A stretch of 64,000 nt of DNA from CAUZIB01 sp963663925 (GCA_965237405.1 OZ250139.1:124001-188000); one strand, 5' to 3'. Shown: positions 24,331 to 33,921, counted from the stretch's first letter. The notes: generated from the sequence alone by a model not told the origin. Numbers and translations: made by a program.

Positions 24331-25676
24331 TGTGGGTGGCGAATTCGTCCGAATCCGACATCGTTCGATCTTCGGGTCCCGTGAGCCGGGAGTCCCCCGC
24401 GAAGTTGTCGCGATGGCATGAGTAAGGCGTGCAGCTGACGCACTGCCCTGCTGTGTCGCGATAGACGTCGAACGCGGGCGCGTCGACCCGCTCGCCACCG
24501 TCTTCGCTGGTCAGATGTCACGCCGCGATCGGCGTCTGATAGAGACCACGGCAATGCGCGTCCCATCGGTAGCGGTCGAGCCGTGCGACATCCTTTCGTA
24601 TCGGGACGGGCGTCCGCCCGTCCAACGACGCATGGGCCCGATGCGCATTGTAGAAGTCCTGGAAGGCCACCAGTTTGTCTTCCAGGTCCGACGCAGACCA
24701 GAACAGCAGTTGATCCACGCATGCTCGTCGCAGCGTGCCGATCAACCGTTCGACAAACGGATGCGACAGCGGCACATACGGCACACTCTTCACCTCGGTC
24801 ACCTGCAGCACCCGCAGGTTGGCGCACCATTGGTGAAACCGATACAGCGGGTCGTTGTCGGAGCTGAGGCGCTTCGGACGCGAGAGCCCTCGAATCGCAT
24901 GGTTGAACATGCGGCACAGGGCGCGGCCATCCACGGTTCCAGCATGGATGCCAAAGCCGACGATCCGCCGCGTGTATTGGTCCATCACCACCAGCACCCA
25001 ATGGCTTCGCAGGGTCGCCGACTCGCACCGGAACAGGTCGATGCTCCACAGGCTATCTTTCGCATGCCCCAGGAATGTCAGCCAGGACGGACCACCCGAG
25101 CGGGGTGCCGGTCGATAGTGCGTGGCGAGCACTCGGCGCACCACGTCCTTGTCGATGTCGACCGCAAAGGCGAGCGCGATCTGTTGGGCGATCCGCGGAC
25201 AGCCCCACCTGGGGTTGCGCCGCTTCATGTCGACGATGGCGTCGACCAGTGCTTTGGACGGTCCTTGGGGGCCGGTGCGACGGCGCGTGGGTGAAAACAG
25301 CCAGCGGTACTTGCGGGTGCGCAGAGCCCGATGGAACTCCAGGATCGTCGACGGTCTCAGCACGATCGCTGAGCGAATCACCCGGGCCGGGCGCATGAAC
25401 AGTGCACACACGCCGGCGAGGATCCGATCCGACGCGCAGAGATTCGGCGCCCGGTGCCGCGAGCGATTCAGAATGAGCAGTGGCTGCTTGACCAAGACCG
25501 ATTCAGCCACGACAGACCGCAGGCCGCCGGGGCCCATCAGCCGGGCCAGGGTGGCGATCAGGTGCACCAGCAGGATGATCGGGTCGCGCATCGGAACATC
25601 CTAGCGACCACTCCCAGGATCACCAAACTTGATAATCTCAACGGATTGCGGGCTGAGTAGTAATTCGCCACCCACA
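24331..25676 (-). mobile_element. IS481/IS3-like element with 15-bp terminal repeats
   Basis: 1,346 bp between perfect inverted repeats TGTGGGTGGCGAATT (24331-24345) and complement (25662-25676), with TGT/ACA ends as in IS3/IS481. The left flank is an IS1-like gene and the right flank a different host gene, so the insertion was accompanied by a deletion. Confidence 0.85.
24518..25591 (-). CDS. rve-type integrase transposase (IS481/IS3-like)
   Basis: 357 residues, intact. The N-terminal half is basic with HTH-like segments (ALVDAIVDMKRRNPRWGCPRIAQQIAL). The integrase core has Asp in LWSIDLFRCES, Asp in LSSDNDPLYRF and Glu in HPFVERLIGTLRR, then the usual FYNAHRAHASLDGRTP tail. A long hydrophobic N-terminal extension (DPIILLVHLIATLARLMG) is shared by acidobacterial members of this family. 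It is a single ORF, so no programmed frameshift is needed. Confidence 0.85.
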   Translation of the reverse strand: MRDPIILLVHLIATLARLMGPGGLRSVVAESVLVKQPLLILNRSRHRAPNLCASDRILAGVCALFMRPARVIRSAIVLRPSTILEFHRALRTRKYRWLFSPTRRRTGPQGPSKALVDAIVDMKRRNPRWGCPRIAQQIALAFAVDIDKDVVRRVLATHYRPAPRSGGPSWLTFLGHAKDSLWSIDLFRCESATLRSHWVLVVMDQYTRRIVGFGIHAGTVDGRALCRMFNHAIRGLSRPKRLSSDNDPLYRFHQWCANLRVLQVTEVKSVPYVPLSHPFVERLIGTLRRACVDQLLFWSASDLEDKLVAFQDFYNAHRAHASLDGRTPVPIRKDVARLDRYRWDAHCRGLYQTPIAA

Positions 25677-25679
25677 GGC

Positions 25680-26164
25680 ATGCAGAGGCAACTTGTCGGA
25701 GTCGCCATCGGGGCCTTGTTCGTGGGCCTGGCGGCCGGGAACGTGTTCGGGAGACAAAGTGCGGAAGCCGAAGTGCGGGCGATGCACGGCGTCTACTACC
25801 AGTACTTCGCGGACGGTCGCGCCGACGTGATTGCCGATGAGATCTATCATCCGAATCGCATGCGGTTTGGCCCGGACGGTGTCACCATCTCCACGGTCGG
25901 GATGATGTTGAAGAAGGATTCCGGAACTCGATTGATGGCCTGGTCGCCCAGGGATACGGTCATTCGGAGATTCCAGACGCGAATGTCTGCGCACCGAACC
26001 CCGGGACTGTCATCGTCAGCGGTAAGATCACGCGCTACCTCGAGGATGGGGGCGTCATGGGCGAGGTGGGCGCGACCTATATCTACGGTCAGACTCCTGA
26101 CGGATGGAGAATCCACGCCACGATCGGGCACGACGCCGAGGCGGCGATCGGGTGTCTCGAGTAA
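25680..26164 (+). pseudogene. NTF2/SnoaL-like secreted protein, one frameshift
   Basis: MQRQLVGVAIGALFVGLAAGNVFG is a signal-peptide-like start, then VRAMHGVYYQYFADGRADVIADEIYHP in the same frame. Near 25895 the coding frame shifts, and continuation in the other frame (FRNSIDGLVAQGYGHSEIPDANVC...YIYGQTPDGWRIHATIGHD) reaches a stop at 26162. The YYxxFxxGR...DGWRI layout is that of SnoaL/DUF4440-type NTF2-like proteins. One base would restore it, so either young decay or an assembly error. It probably sits in one unit with the next gene, 52 bp downstream. Confidence 0.6.
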
Positions 26165-26215
26165 CTGGCGCGTGATGACAACGTTGCCAACGAGGACAGA
26201 CGCAGGAGGTATCCG

Positions 26216-27214
26216 ATGACCCATCGAGGTTGGTTGTGGCACTCGACGATTGTGGCAGCCGCGGCGGCTCTGTTCATCGCACCTGCCGTTGGGCAGGAAC
26301 CGAGCTCGGGTGAGTCTTGGACCATGCCGCGGACGCCGGACGGTCAGCCCGATCTGCAGGGGGTCTGGACGAACGCGTCAATAACCCCGTTCGAGCGGGG
26401 CAACACGATGCCGTACTCGGGGGTTGCCGTACCCGAGTCGGCCGCCGACAAGGCGGTCTTCACAGAAGAGGAGGTTGCCCTCCTCGAGGCTCAGACGAAC
26501 GCGAAGCGTCCGGAGGTTCTCGGGGCGTACAACGTGTGGATGGATGCGGGCGATCGCCTGCTGTCGACGAGGCAGACGTCACTTGTCGTCGACCCGCCCG
26601 ACGGGCGCGTGCGCGTGAAGGCGTCGGCAGCCGCCATTCGGGAAGCGAAGATCGCGCAGCAGCGCGACGACTACCGCACCATGAGCACGTGGGACCGCTG
26701 CATCACGCGAGGCGTGCCGGGTTCGATGCTGCCCACCGGGTACAACAACGCGTATCGCATCATCCAGACGGCCGAGTTCGTGGTGATCCTGCACGAGATG
26801 ATTCATGAGGCGCGGATCATTCCGGTGACCGATCGATCCCACATCGATGAAGACATCGATCTCTGGACCGGTGACGCCCGTGCACGCTGGGAGGGGGACA
26901 CGCTGGTTGTCGAGACGACGAACTTCAATAGCCAGGCGATGATCTTCACGAGCTCGAACAAAGGGCGCCTGAAAGGGCTTCCCGTTGGACCCGCGATGCA
27001 CGTTCTGGAACGGTTTACCAGAGTGTCCGAGGACGAGATCTTCTGGGAGTTCACGATCGAAGATCCCGAAGTGTACGAGCGGCCGTGGACGGTTTCGATG
27101 CCGCTCACCCAGGCCCAGAGCTATGTGATGTACGAGTATGCTTGCCACGAGGGGAATCAGGACGTGGCGATCTACTTGGGTGGTGGGCGTGCCGACGAAC
27201 TGGCGAAGCGGTAA
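26216..27214 (+). CDS. Secreted protein of uncharacterised PDLQG-W family
   Basis: 332 residues with a signal peptide (HSTIVAAAAALFIAPAVGQ). The mature start SWTMPRTPDGQPDLQGVW is characteristic of a large uncharacterised secreted family in Acidobacteria and marine Proteobacteria. Other shared segments are TSLVVDPPDGRVRV, WDRCITRGVPGSMLP, YRIIQTAEFVVILHEMIHEARIIP and ARWEGDTLVVETTNFN. A homologue lies at 39057-40070. No catalytic motif is evident. The conserved Cys in DRCITRG and the YACHEGN near the C-terminus (C, H) could bind metal or form a disulfide. Both copies sit near quinoprotein or cytochrome-type genes. Confidence 0.75.
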   Translation: MTHRGWLWHSTIVAAAAALFIAPAVGQEPSSGESWTMPRTPDGQPDLQGVWTNASITPFERGNTMPYSGVAVPESAADKAVFTEEEVALLEAQTNAKRPEVLGAYNVWMDAGDRLLSTRQTSLVVDPPDGRVRVKASAAAIREAKIAQQRDDYRTMSTWDRCITRGVPGSMLPTGYNNAYRIIQTAEFVVILHEMIHEARIIPVTDRSHIDEDIDLWTGDARARWEGDTLVVETTNFNSQAMIFTSSNKGRLKGLPVGPAMHVLERFTRVSEDEIFWEFTIEDPEVYERPWTVSMPLTQAQSYVMYEYACHEGNQDVAIYLGGGRADELAKR

Positions 27215-27246
27215 TGTAAGAGTCGACTCGGCTTAGTAGGAGTTCT

Positions 27247-27416
27247 ATGCGTAGTCGCTGGCTGATCGGGTTTGGGCTTCTCGTGGGCGGCGTGGGCGTG
27301 GTTTTGTCCGCGCAGACGCAGCCGGAACGGCTCATCTTTCGGAGCGGTGTCGACCTCATTGAGGTCGACGTCAGCGTCGTCGACGATGACAGTCGGCCGA
27401 TCACCGGCCTTGATGC
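27247..27416 (+). pseudogene. VWA-domain secreted protein, N-terminal stub
   Basis: MRSRWLIGFGLLVGGVGVVLSAQ (signal peptide) precedes RSGVDLIEVDVSVVDDDSRPITGL, the usual start of Acidobacteria VWFA-related proteins. Homology ends at about 27416. 27417-27529 is unrelated and ends at the IS5 boundary; a short ORF start there (MRFKIWQPTL at 27501) is cut by the IS. Confidence 0.55.
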
Positions 27417-27529
27417 ACGGCTCCACTGGGAACCAGCATCCCCCGCCGCTCGTCCCGCGCTCAGTCCACTCGATAACTCTCGGGCATTCCCAGGGACGTC
27501 ATGCGGTTCAAGATCTGGCAGCCCACTCT

Positions 27530-28621
27530 GGCGTTGTTGCGCGGTTCGAAAACTGACCCGCAACGCCCCCGACCCACAGACTCGTTAACGACCGATAGCG
27601 TACGACGCCGGCCTACCAAGCTGAGTCATCTGATTGAGGATGTTACATGCGAGGATGGCCTCCGTCTCTTGCCCCGCCCGACTGCGCGCTCGAAGGCTCT
27701 CCCCGATGATCACCTTGTACCGGAAGAAGGCGTTCTCCATACGGGCCTGCTGATGGTAGCCCGAGTCCTTCTTCCACTGTCGCCGTCCAGCCTGCTGCAC
27801 CTGTCGGATCGTGCGGTCGCGCGCGGGCGATCGTGGTCGCCGTCCAGACACGGTGGCTGTCCTGGTCGGTGGAATGACGACCGTCGCGCCACGCGCACCC
27901 GCAGCCTCGTAGATGCCACGCGTGTCGTAGGCCGCATCCGCCGTGAGGCAGGAGACGTCGCCTTCGACCTGGTCGATCAGATCGAAGGCCGTCGTCGCGT
28001 CGTCAACATGCCCGCCGGTCAGGGCGTGAGCGACGATCACGCCCGATCCGTCGACGCCCAGATGAAGCTTCTTCCAGCCGCGTATCCCGCGTCCGCCATG
28101 TTTCACGGCCGCCCATTCACCTTCACCCACAGTCGAGAGCCCGGTACTGTCGACGATGCCCGGTACTGTCGACGATGAGATGTATGCCTGCGCCCGCGGG
28201 CAGGCGGAGAAGTGCAAGGTCGAGGTGCTGACCACGCCGTGAGAGAGTCGTGTGATCGGGCGCGGACAGGTCGAGGCACAGCATCCCGAAGATCGACCTC
28301 AGAAAGCCCTCCGTCTGACGAAGGGGCAGGTGAAAGATCAGGCGGAGCGTCAGCGCGGTTTCGATGGCAACCTCGGAGTACTGCAGCTGCCCTCCGCGCT
28401 TGCCGACGCCCACGGCCTCCCACGTGGCGATCGCTTCCGGCGTCAACCACCGGGTGACGTCGCCTCGCTGGACCAGTGCTCGGTCGTACGCCGGCCAGTT
28501 TCCGACGCGGTATTTCGTTTTGTACCTGGGATGCACTCTCGACTTCACGTCGAGATCATGCCCCTTCGGCCGTCACGATGGCCAGGGCCGCGACGAACAC
28601 TTGTTTCCGCGCACCAACGCC
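27530..28621 (-). mobile_element. IS5-family element copy B
   Basis: Same type as copies A and C, with matching ends GGCGTTGTTGCGCGG (27530) and complement of GGCGTTGGTGCGCGG (28621). It is 19 bp longer than the others because of an internal tandem duplication. Confidence 0.87.
27585..28548 (-). pseudogene. IS5-family transposase broken by a 19-bp tandem duplication
   Basis: Identical in type to the intact copy at 30358-31302. The stretch cccggtactgtcgacgatg is present twice in tandem around 28140-28178, shifting the frame just before the catalytic DSTGL. The N-terminal part (28123-28548) and C-terminal part (27585-28235) are otherwise well conserved. Confidence 0.9.
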
Positions 28622-28657
28622 GCATCAACACGGCCCATGTTCCCGGCTGAGACGGGA

Positions 28658-28694
28658 GGATACTGACGGAGAAGAAAGACTCCCTCAGTATTCC
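28658..28694 (+). promoter_or_regulatory. Hairpin upstream of the proteasome-like gene
   Basis: GGATACTGACGGAG and CTCCCTCAGTATTCC form a long stem with an 8-nt A-rich loop. It may be a leader structure or a terminator reading from the IS side. Confidence 0.35.
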
Positions 28695-28745
28695 CCTAAA
28701 CAGTCGGACTCGTCAACCTCTGCCCTCAGGCAGAAAGGAGGATTA

Positions 28746-29459
28746 GTGCGTCAGTCTGTCACATCCATCGTCCTGCTCGCAGTAGTTATCGGTGGTCTGT
28801 TGCCAGAAACCAGTGAAGCTACGCTGGTGATCGCCTTTGTCGGAAAAAATGAGATTGTTATAGGTGCTGACAGTCGAAGACGAACCACGGATACGTGGAC
28901 GGGGACCACGGAGAGAACAAATTCCAGCTGCAAGATACGTAACTACGGGAGCATGGTATTGACTGTTGTCGGCACGTATCCGCTAGGGTTGATAGGAGAA
29001 CTAGCGAAGGATCTCTTTAAACTCGGAACTGGGCACGTATCTGTTGATGTTGAGGAACGGCTCATTTAATTCACAAATGAAAATATGCCCCGTCTCCGCC
29101 GATTTAATCCGAACTGGGAGAACGGAACTGGGGCGCCAGCAACATTCCTCGTTGGCTTTTTCGAAGAGGGCCTTCCAGTCGTCTTGTCGTACCGTGTGCC
29201 AGACATGGTCATGCAAAAGCCTGCGCCCGGTGGCTTCTTTTTCTCCGGAGCTCAGAATTTTCTTGAGCGGGATGGTCGAAAGTATGTCGTCAGAAACGGA
29301 AATAATGAAATAGACGTTCCGCTGTCGTTGAGGGAGATGGTCACGCTCCAGTCCACCATCACGCCAAACAGGGTTGGTGGACTCGTTGACATTATCCGTT
29401 TGACCGCCTACGGCGCTGAGTGGATTCAGAAGAAGCGCGAATGCCGCGAGCGCGAGTAG
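28746..29459 (+). pseudogene. Secreted proteasome-like (Ntn-hydrolase fold) protein, in-frame TAA
   Basis: GTG 28746 follows a strong AAAGGAGG. A signal peptide (SVTSIVLLAVVIGGLL) precedes SEA-TLVIAFVGKNEIVIGADSR, resembling a proteasome/HslV-type beta subunit with a potential N-terminal catalytic Thr and the ADSR motif. The frame stops at TAA 29067-29069 (ERLI-stop-FTNEN) and continues open in the same frame to 29459 (ATFLVGFFEEGLPVVLSYRVPD and on). A GAA or CAA to TAA change would explain it. Function, if any, would be periplasmic proteolysis or a non-catalytic relative; the assignment is from motif only. Confidence 0.5.
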
Positions 29460-29506
29460 TCCTGCGAGTCTTATAGTTGACTAGCATATATTCCTGGAGA
29501 GACCCC

Positions 29507-29612
29507 ATGCTGAAGAAACCAGGCCGACCCGTGACGAACCGAATCGTCAACACGATCCCCGCCACCGGTGAAGAGATCGCCGCCGCGATCTGCGTCGCGG
29601 CTGATGGGAAGA
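29507..29612 (+). CDS. Short hypothetical ORF entering the IS1595 end
   Basis: From ATG 29507: MLKKPGRPVTNRIVNTIPATGEEIAAAICVAADGK, with TGGAGA about 9 nt upstream. I do not recognise it. The frame runs into the 3' end of an IS1595 element, so the true C-terminus is unknown. It may be an N-terminal stub of a DNA-binding protein (KKPGRP is AT-hook-like). Confidence 0.3.
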
Positions 29613-30284
29613 TCAGGCAGTCTTTGGGGCAGGGCCAGCCGCCCTCGGTCCGGCCGTCAGAATCTTCCAGGGCATCAGCTTCCCGTCCAGGCCGCGGGCG
29701 AGGCAAACCATCTGCGTGATCGTATCTTCGTTCCGGACGTTCTTCCGTCCGGCGAACTCGGTCACGTAGCGGTGCAGGTGCTTCGGGCTGAGCTTGTGGA
29801 ACGTGCCCATGTGCGCCCGCTTGAGCATGCTCCAGAACGATTCGATCCCGTTGGTGTGGGCTTGCCCTCGGACGTACTCGCCGACGCTGTGTCGGACCGC
29901 CTGATGGGTGTAGGTACCATCGGCGTCCGTATAGGACGTGCTCCCGTCGGTGTAGATCGTCGACTGCGGTGACACCGTCTCAGCGACAAACCCCATCAGC
30001 GTGGCTTCGTCGGTGTTCGGGATCGGCTTGGCGACGACTTTCCCGCCTCGCTGGATGGCACCCACGACCGCGATCTTCCCAACCGGCCCACGTCCCTCGT
30101 TGAGCCGCTTCGAGCGGTGCTTGTTCCGTTCCTTGCCACCGATGTAGGTTTCGTCAATCTCGACTTCGCCAGTTAGGAGCGAGCCGTCCTTCCACCCTTC
30201 ACGGATCTTCTGTGCCATCATCCAGGCCGTCTTTTGCGTAATGCCGAGGTCTCGGTGGAGCTTCATGCTGGCGACGCCTTTCAG
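29613..30284 (-). pseudogene. IS1595-family (ISXO2-like) transposase, 5' end cut by IS5
   Basis: Encodes MKLHRDLGITQKTAWMMAQKI, then EVEIDETYIGGKERNKH (first Asp), IYTDGSTSY (second Asp) and HTNGIESFWSMLKRAHMGTFH (Asn/Glu region), ending at 29613. Only the N-terminal zinc ribbon is missing, removed by the IS5 copy C boundary at 30285. Confidence 0.85.
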
Positions 30285-31357
30285 GGCGTTGGTGCGCGGA
30301 AACAAGTATTCGGCGCGGCCCTGGCCATCGTGACGGCCGAAGGGGCATGATCTCGACGTGAAGTCGAGAGTGCATCCCAGGTACACAACGAAATACCGCG
30401 TCGGAAACTGGCCGGCGTACGACCGAGCACTGGTCCAGCGCGGCGACGTCACCCTGTGGTTGACGCCGGAAGCGATCGCCACGTGGGAGGCCGTGGGCGT
30501 CGGCAAGCGCGGAGGGCAGCTGCAGTACTCCGAGGTTGCCATCGAAACCGCGCTGACGCTCCGCCTGATCTTTCACCTGCCCCTTCGTCAGACGGAGGGC
30601 TTTCTGAGGTCGATCTTCGGGATGCTGTGCCTCGACCTGTCCGCGCCCGATCACACGACTCTCTCACGGCGTGGTCAGCACCTCGACCTTGCACTTCGCC
30701 GCCTCCCCGCGGGCGCAGGCATACATCTCATCGTCGACAGTACCGGGCTCTCGACTGTGGGTGAAGGTGAATGGGCGGCCGTGAAACATGGCGGACGCGG
30801 GAGACGCGGCTGGAAGAAGCTTCATCTGGGCGTCGACGGATCGGGCGTGATCGTCGCTCACGCCCTGACCGGCGGGCATGTTGACGACGCGACGACAGCC
30901 CTCGATCTGATCGACCAGGTCGAAGGCAACGTCTCCTGCCTCACGGCGGACGCGGCCTACGACACGCGTGGCATCTACGAGGCTGCGGGTGCGCGTGGCG
31001 CGACGGTCGTCATTCCACCGACCAGGCCAGCCACCGTGTCTGGACGGCGACCACGATCGCCCGCGCGCGACCGCACGATCCGACAGGTGCAGCAGGCTGG
31101 ACGGCGACAGTGGAAGAAGGACTCGGGCTACCATCAGCAGGCCCGTATGGAGAACGCCTTCTTCCGGTACAAGGTGATCATCGGGGAGAGCCTTCGAGCG
31201 CGCAGTCGGGCGGGGCAAGAGACGGAGGCCATCCTCGCATGTAACATCCTCAATCAGATGACTCAGCTTGGTAGGCCGGCGTCGTACGCTATCGGTCGTT
31301 AACGGGTCTGTGGGTAGGGGGCGTTGCGGGTCAGTTTTCGAACCGCGCAACAACGCC
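30285..31357 (+). mobile_element. IS5-family element copy C, intact
   Basis: 1,073 bp between GGCGTTGGTGCGCGG at 30285 and the complement of GGCGTTGTTGCGCGG at 31357. The left flank is IS1595, the right flank an IS6-like element; both are truncated. Confidence 0.88.
30358..31302 (+). CDS. IS5-family (IS903-like) DDE transposase, copy C
   Basis: Intact 314 residues, MKSRVHPRYTTKYRVGNWPAY to RPASYAIGR. Catalytic residues lie in LIVDSTGLS, LTADAAYD and RMENAFFRYK. Together with copy A it is one of two functional-looking members of this IS5 type here. Confidence 0.92.
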   Translation: MKSRVHPRYTTKYRVGNWPAYDRALVQRGDVTLWLTPEAIATWEAVGVGKRGGQLQYSEVAIETALTLRLIFHLPLRQTEGFLRSIFGMLCLDLSAPDHTTLSRRGQHLDLALRRLPAGAGIHLIVDSTGLSTVGEGEWAAVKHGGRGRRGWKKLHLGVDGSGVIVAHALTGGHVDDATTALDLIDQVEGNVSCLTADAAYDTRGIYEAAGARGATVVIPPTRPATVSGRRPRSPARDRTIRQVQQAGRRQWKKDSGYHQQARMENAFFRYKVIIGESLRARSRAGQETEAILACNILNQMTQLGRPASYAIGR

Positions 31358-31970
31358 ACGCGGCATCATCGTGTCGTACGAAACGATTCGGCCATGGTGC
31401 GGGAAGTTCGGCCCCGATGACGCCCGGCGGTTGAAGCGCCGTCCAGGTCGACTCGGAGATACGTGGTTGCTGGACGCAGTCTTCGTCGCGATCAACGGTC
31501 AGCGCCAGTATCGGTGGCGCGCCGTGGACCAAGACGGTGACCTGATTGACCTGCTCGTCCAACCCCGTCGGGACGGGCGTGCGGCGCGGAGATTCTTCCG
31601 AACACTCTTGAAGAGTCCGCGACAGGAACCGGGTCGTCTCGTGACCGACAAGCTGGGCAGCTACCGTGTCGCCCATCGGGACCTCATGCCGCTGGTCACC
31701 CATGACACGACGCGATACGCGAACAATCGGGCCGACGTATCCCATCAGCCTACGCGCCACCAGGAGCGTCAGATGCGCGGCTTCACCTCACCTGCCCACG
31801 CCCAGCGGTTCTTGCACGTTCACGGTGTCATTCAGAATTTGTTTCGAGTGGGTCGGCACCTGCTCAGGTCGGTGCATCATCGGATGCTGCGAGCACGATC
31901 ATTCACCGTGTGGGCCGAGGTGACCGCGGCCTGATCCTCTGATGAGTTCGCCTCATCTTGGTCCAGGCTC
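31358..31970 (+). mobile_element. IS6-like element type I, 5'-truncated
   Basis: It begins inside the transposase gene at the IS5 boundary and ends at ggctc, where the expected IS6 terminal repeat GTTAACTTGAC merges into an IS110 left end at 31971. The same junction occurs at 7288/7289. Confidence 0.75.
31371..31934 (+). pseudogene. IS6-family transposase lacking its N-terminus
   Basis: SYETIRPWCGKFGPDDARRL through TWLLDAVFVAINGQRQYRW, RLVTDKLGSYRVAHRD and NNRADVSHQPTRHQERQM to the stop at 31934. The first acidic motif has LDAV where the other copy has LDEV. About 45 N-terminal residues are missing. Confidence 0.8.
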
Positions 31971-32237
31971 GTTAACTTGACTGTGAGCATGATCCCCCTG
32001 CCTGTCGGGGTCGCTTCGTGACACCGGTGGGTGCCGGTGAGCGGTGGCCTGACCCGTAACTTGACTGACCTTTGGTCCTGGCTACTGATCTGTCGGTCAT
32101 CGCCCACCGGCCACTCGTACGGCGGCCAGCTGACCGGATGGGCCGTGACCCCATAGGGGCCTGCTGCACCCACGGCCCGTCACAGTCCTGTCCGCCCAGC
32201 CGGGCCAGCTCGGGCCGCAACCCGAGGAGGTATACCT
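31971..32237 (+). ncRNA. Candidate IS110 bridge RNA, third variant
   Basis: 267-nt leader colinear with those at 7023-7288 and 20669-20934 but with about 25 substitutions and small indels. The GGGCCGTG/CACGGCCC stem and the CTGACCGGATGGGC block are unchanged. Confidence 0.45.
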
Positions 32238-32487
32238 GTGACCACCCGCATACCCACGCCGCCTGATGCGCGGACGGTGATCGTCGGCGTTGATACGCAT
32301 ACGCACGTCCACGTCGCGGTGGCGATCGACAGCTGGGGGATCCGTCTCCGCGATCACGCGTTCGTTGTTGATTCGGGCGGCGACCAGGCGCTGATCACGT
32401 GGGCCGAGACCCACGGGCGGATTGACGCGTTCGGCATCGAAGGCACCGGCAGCGATGGCGCCGGCCTGGCACGGGCGGTGCGTCGCA
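32238..32487 (+). pseudogene. IS110 transposase N-terminal fragment, in frame with the thiolase-like gene
   Basis: MTTRIPTPPDARTVIVGVDTHTHVHVAVAID...GIEGTGSDGAGLARAVRR. There is no stop between this fragment and the following gene, so transcription and translation could run through to 33893 as a 551-residue product. This is probably an accident of the junction. Confidence 0.75.
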
Positions 32488-32528
32488 GGCTACAATTGGG
32501 CCTGTTTCCAACCCCGTCTGGAGTCCAG

Positions 32529-33893
32529 ATGATCACGTTCAGAGCCGGCAACCTCCGCATCCCTCGGTTCGAGAAGCCCGTGTACGTCGTGGCGGGCGGC
32601 TTGACCGACTTCCGCAAGCGCTATCCGGAGAAGACCACGTCGGAATTGTGTGCCGACGCGCTCAACATGGCGGTGCACGAGAACGACCTCAAGGTGTCGA
32701 TGAAGGAGTTCAAGGGCCTCGCCAACTTCTGCGTGTACTCACAGTTCGCCGACCACTTCGGAGACCAGCTGCTGGCGGCCGCCAAGGTCCATGATTATCT
32801 CGGCTTCGATCCCCTGGGCAACATCGAAGTCAAGACGGGCGGCGCCACCGGTGGCCATGCCGTGCTAGCAGGGGCCCTGGCCATCGCCTCCGGCTACGCC
32901 AACGTCGTGCCCGTTGTGGGGTGGGAGCGCATGGACGAGGTGCCGACGAAGGTCGGCAACGCGTACATCGCGTCGGCAGCCGACAAGGACTTCGAGTCCG
33001 AGCTGGGCTGGATGTACGCCTCGTACTACGCGCTCATGGCGCAACGCTATATCCACGAGAACCACGTGCCGCGCGAGACGCTGGCCAAGATCGCCATCAA
33101 GAACCATGGCTACGCGGTGTCCTCCCCGTTCGCGCAGAACCCGATGCGAATCACCGAGAAAGACGTACTCGAGAACTCCATGGTGTCCGACCCGCTCGCC
33201 TTTCTCGAGTGCTGCGTCATGAGCACTGGGGCGGCTACGCTCATCCTGGCGGACGAGGAGATGGCCTATACGCTCAGCGACCATCCGGTGCGGTTGAAGG
33301 CGATCGCCTCGGGCACGCACACCCTGCGAACCGCCGACCGCCGGGCCATGGATGTCCTGCTGCTTCCAAACGAAACCCCGGACACCTACAAGGAGTACAG
33401 AGAAAATCGGGAATGGCCGGGGTTCAGCTCCTTTCTCGCCGCTCGCATGGCCGCCTATCTCGCGTACCACATGGCGGGCATCAAGGATCCGGTGGAAGAG
33501 TTGGACCTGATAGAGACACATGACGCCTTCACGATCTCCGACATCCAGACGTATGAGGATGTCGGCCTACGGCCATACGGCCAAGGCAGAGACTTCATCG
33601 ACTCGGGCGATGCCTATCTGGGTGGGCGCTTGCCCACGAACCTCTCCGGCGGTCTCATCGGCACGATGCACGCCGTTGGCGCCACGGGGATTTTTCAAAT
33701 CGTCGAAGTCTTCTGGCAGCTCCAGAACAAGTGGGCGAAATTCCACGCCGACCCGAAAATGTGGGATCGCTTCGACAAAGTCATGCCCGACGACATCGAG
33801 GATCTCCAGGTCAAGAACGCCAACCGGGGTGGCGCCATCAGCCACGCCGGCACCGGCAGCCATGTATCCATGGCCATCCTCGAGAATCCCTAG
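32529..33893 (+). CDS. Thiolase-fold protein lacking the usual active-site cysteines (SCP-x/Ltp2-like)
   Basis: 454 residues from ATG 32529 (GGAG at 32519-32522). Thiolase-fold landmarks are present: CADALNMAVHENDL, NIEVKTGGATGGHAVLAGALAIASGY, ELDLIETHDAFTISDI and SGGLIGTMHAVGATGIFQIVE. The nucleophile position, normally GGACASG, is GGATGGH, and the C-terminal CxGGG is SHAGTG. Both catalytic cysteines are therefore missing, as in the SCP2/Ltp2 branch that works as retro-aldolases with a DUF35 partner. The next gene is exactly such a DUF35 protein. Substrate unknown; steroid- or lipid-side-chain CoA esters are the family precedent. Confidence 0.75.
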   Translation: MITFRAGNLRIPRFEKPVYVVAGGLTDFRKRYPEKTTSELCADALNMAVHENDLKVSMKEFKGLANFCVYSQFADHFGDQLLAAAKVHDYLGFDPLGNIEVKTGGATGGHAVLAGALAIASGYANVVPVVGWERMDEVPTKVGNAYIASAADKDFESELGWMYASYYALMAQRYIHENHVPRETLAKIAIKNHGYAVSSPFAQNPMRITEKDVLENSMVSDPLAFLECCVMSTGAATLILADEEMAYTLSDHPVRLKAIASGTHTLRTADRRAMDVLLLPNETPDTYKEYRENREWPGFSSFLAARMAAYLAYHMAGIKDPVEELDLIETHDAFTISDIQTYEDVGLRPYGQGRDFIDSGDAYLGGRLPTNLSGGLIGTMHAVGATGIFQIVEVFWQLQNKWAKFHADPKMWDRFDKVMPDDIEDLQVKNANRGGAISHAGTGSHVSMAILENP

Positions 33894-33921
33894 TGTCCCG
33901 TCTCAGACCAAGGAGCATAGC

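Larger units (their letters stand above)
31971..32487 (+). mobile_element. IS110-family element, 5' part (copy 4)
   Basis: Left end GTTAACTTGACTGTGAGC at 31971, non-coding leader to 32237, then the first 83 codons of the transposase. Homology ends at 32487 after AVRR. The 3' part is absent. Confidence 0.8.

Noticed and set aside
32238..33893. A genuine IS110-thiolase fusion protein
   Set aside because: The thiolase domain has its own start and ribosome-binding site at 32519-32531, and the IS110 part is a truncated N-terminus.
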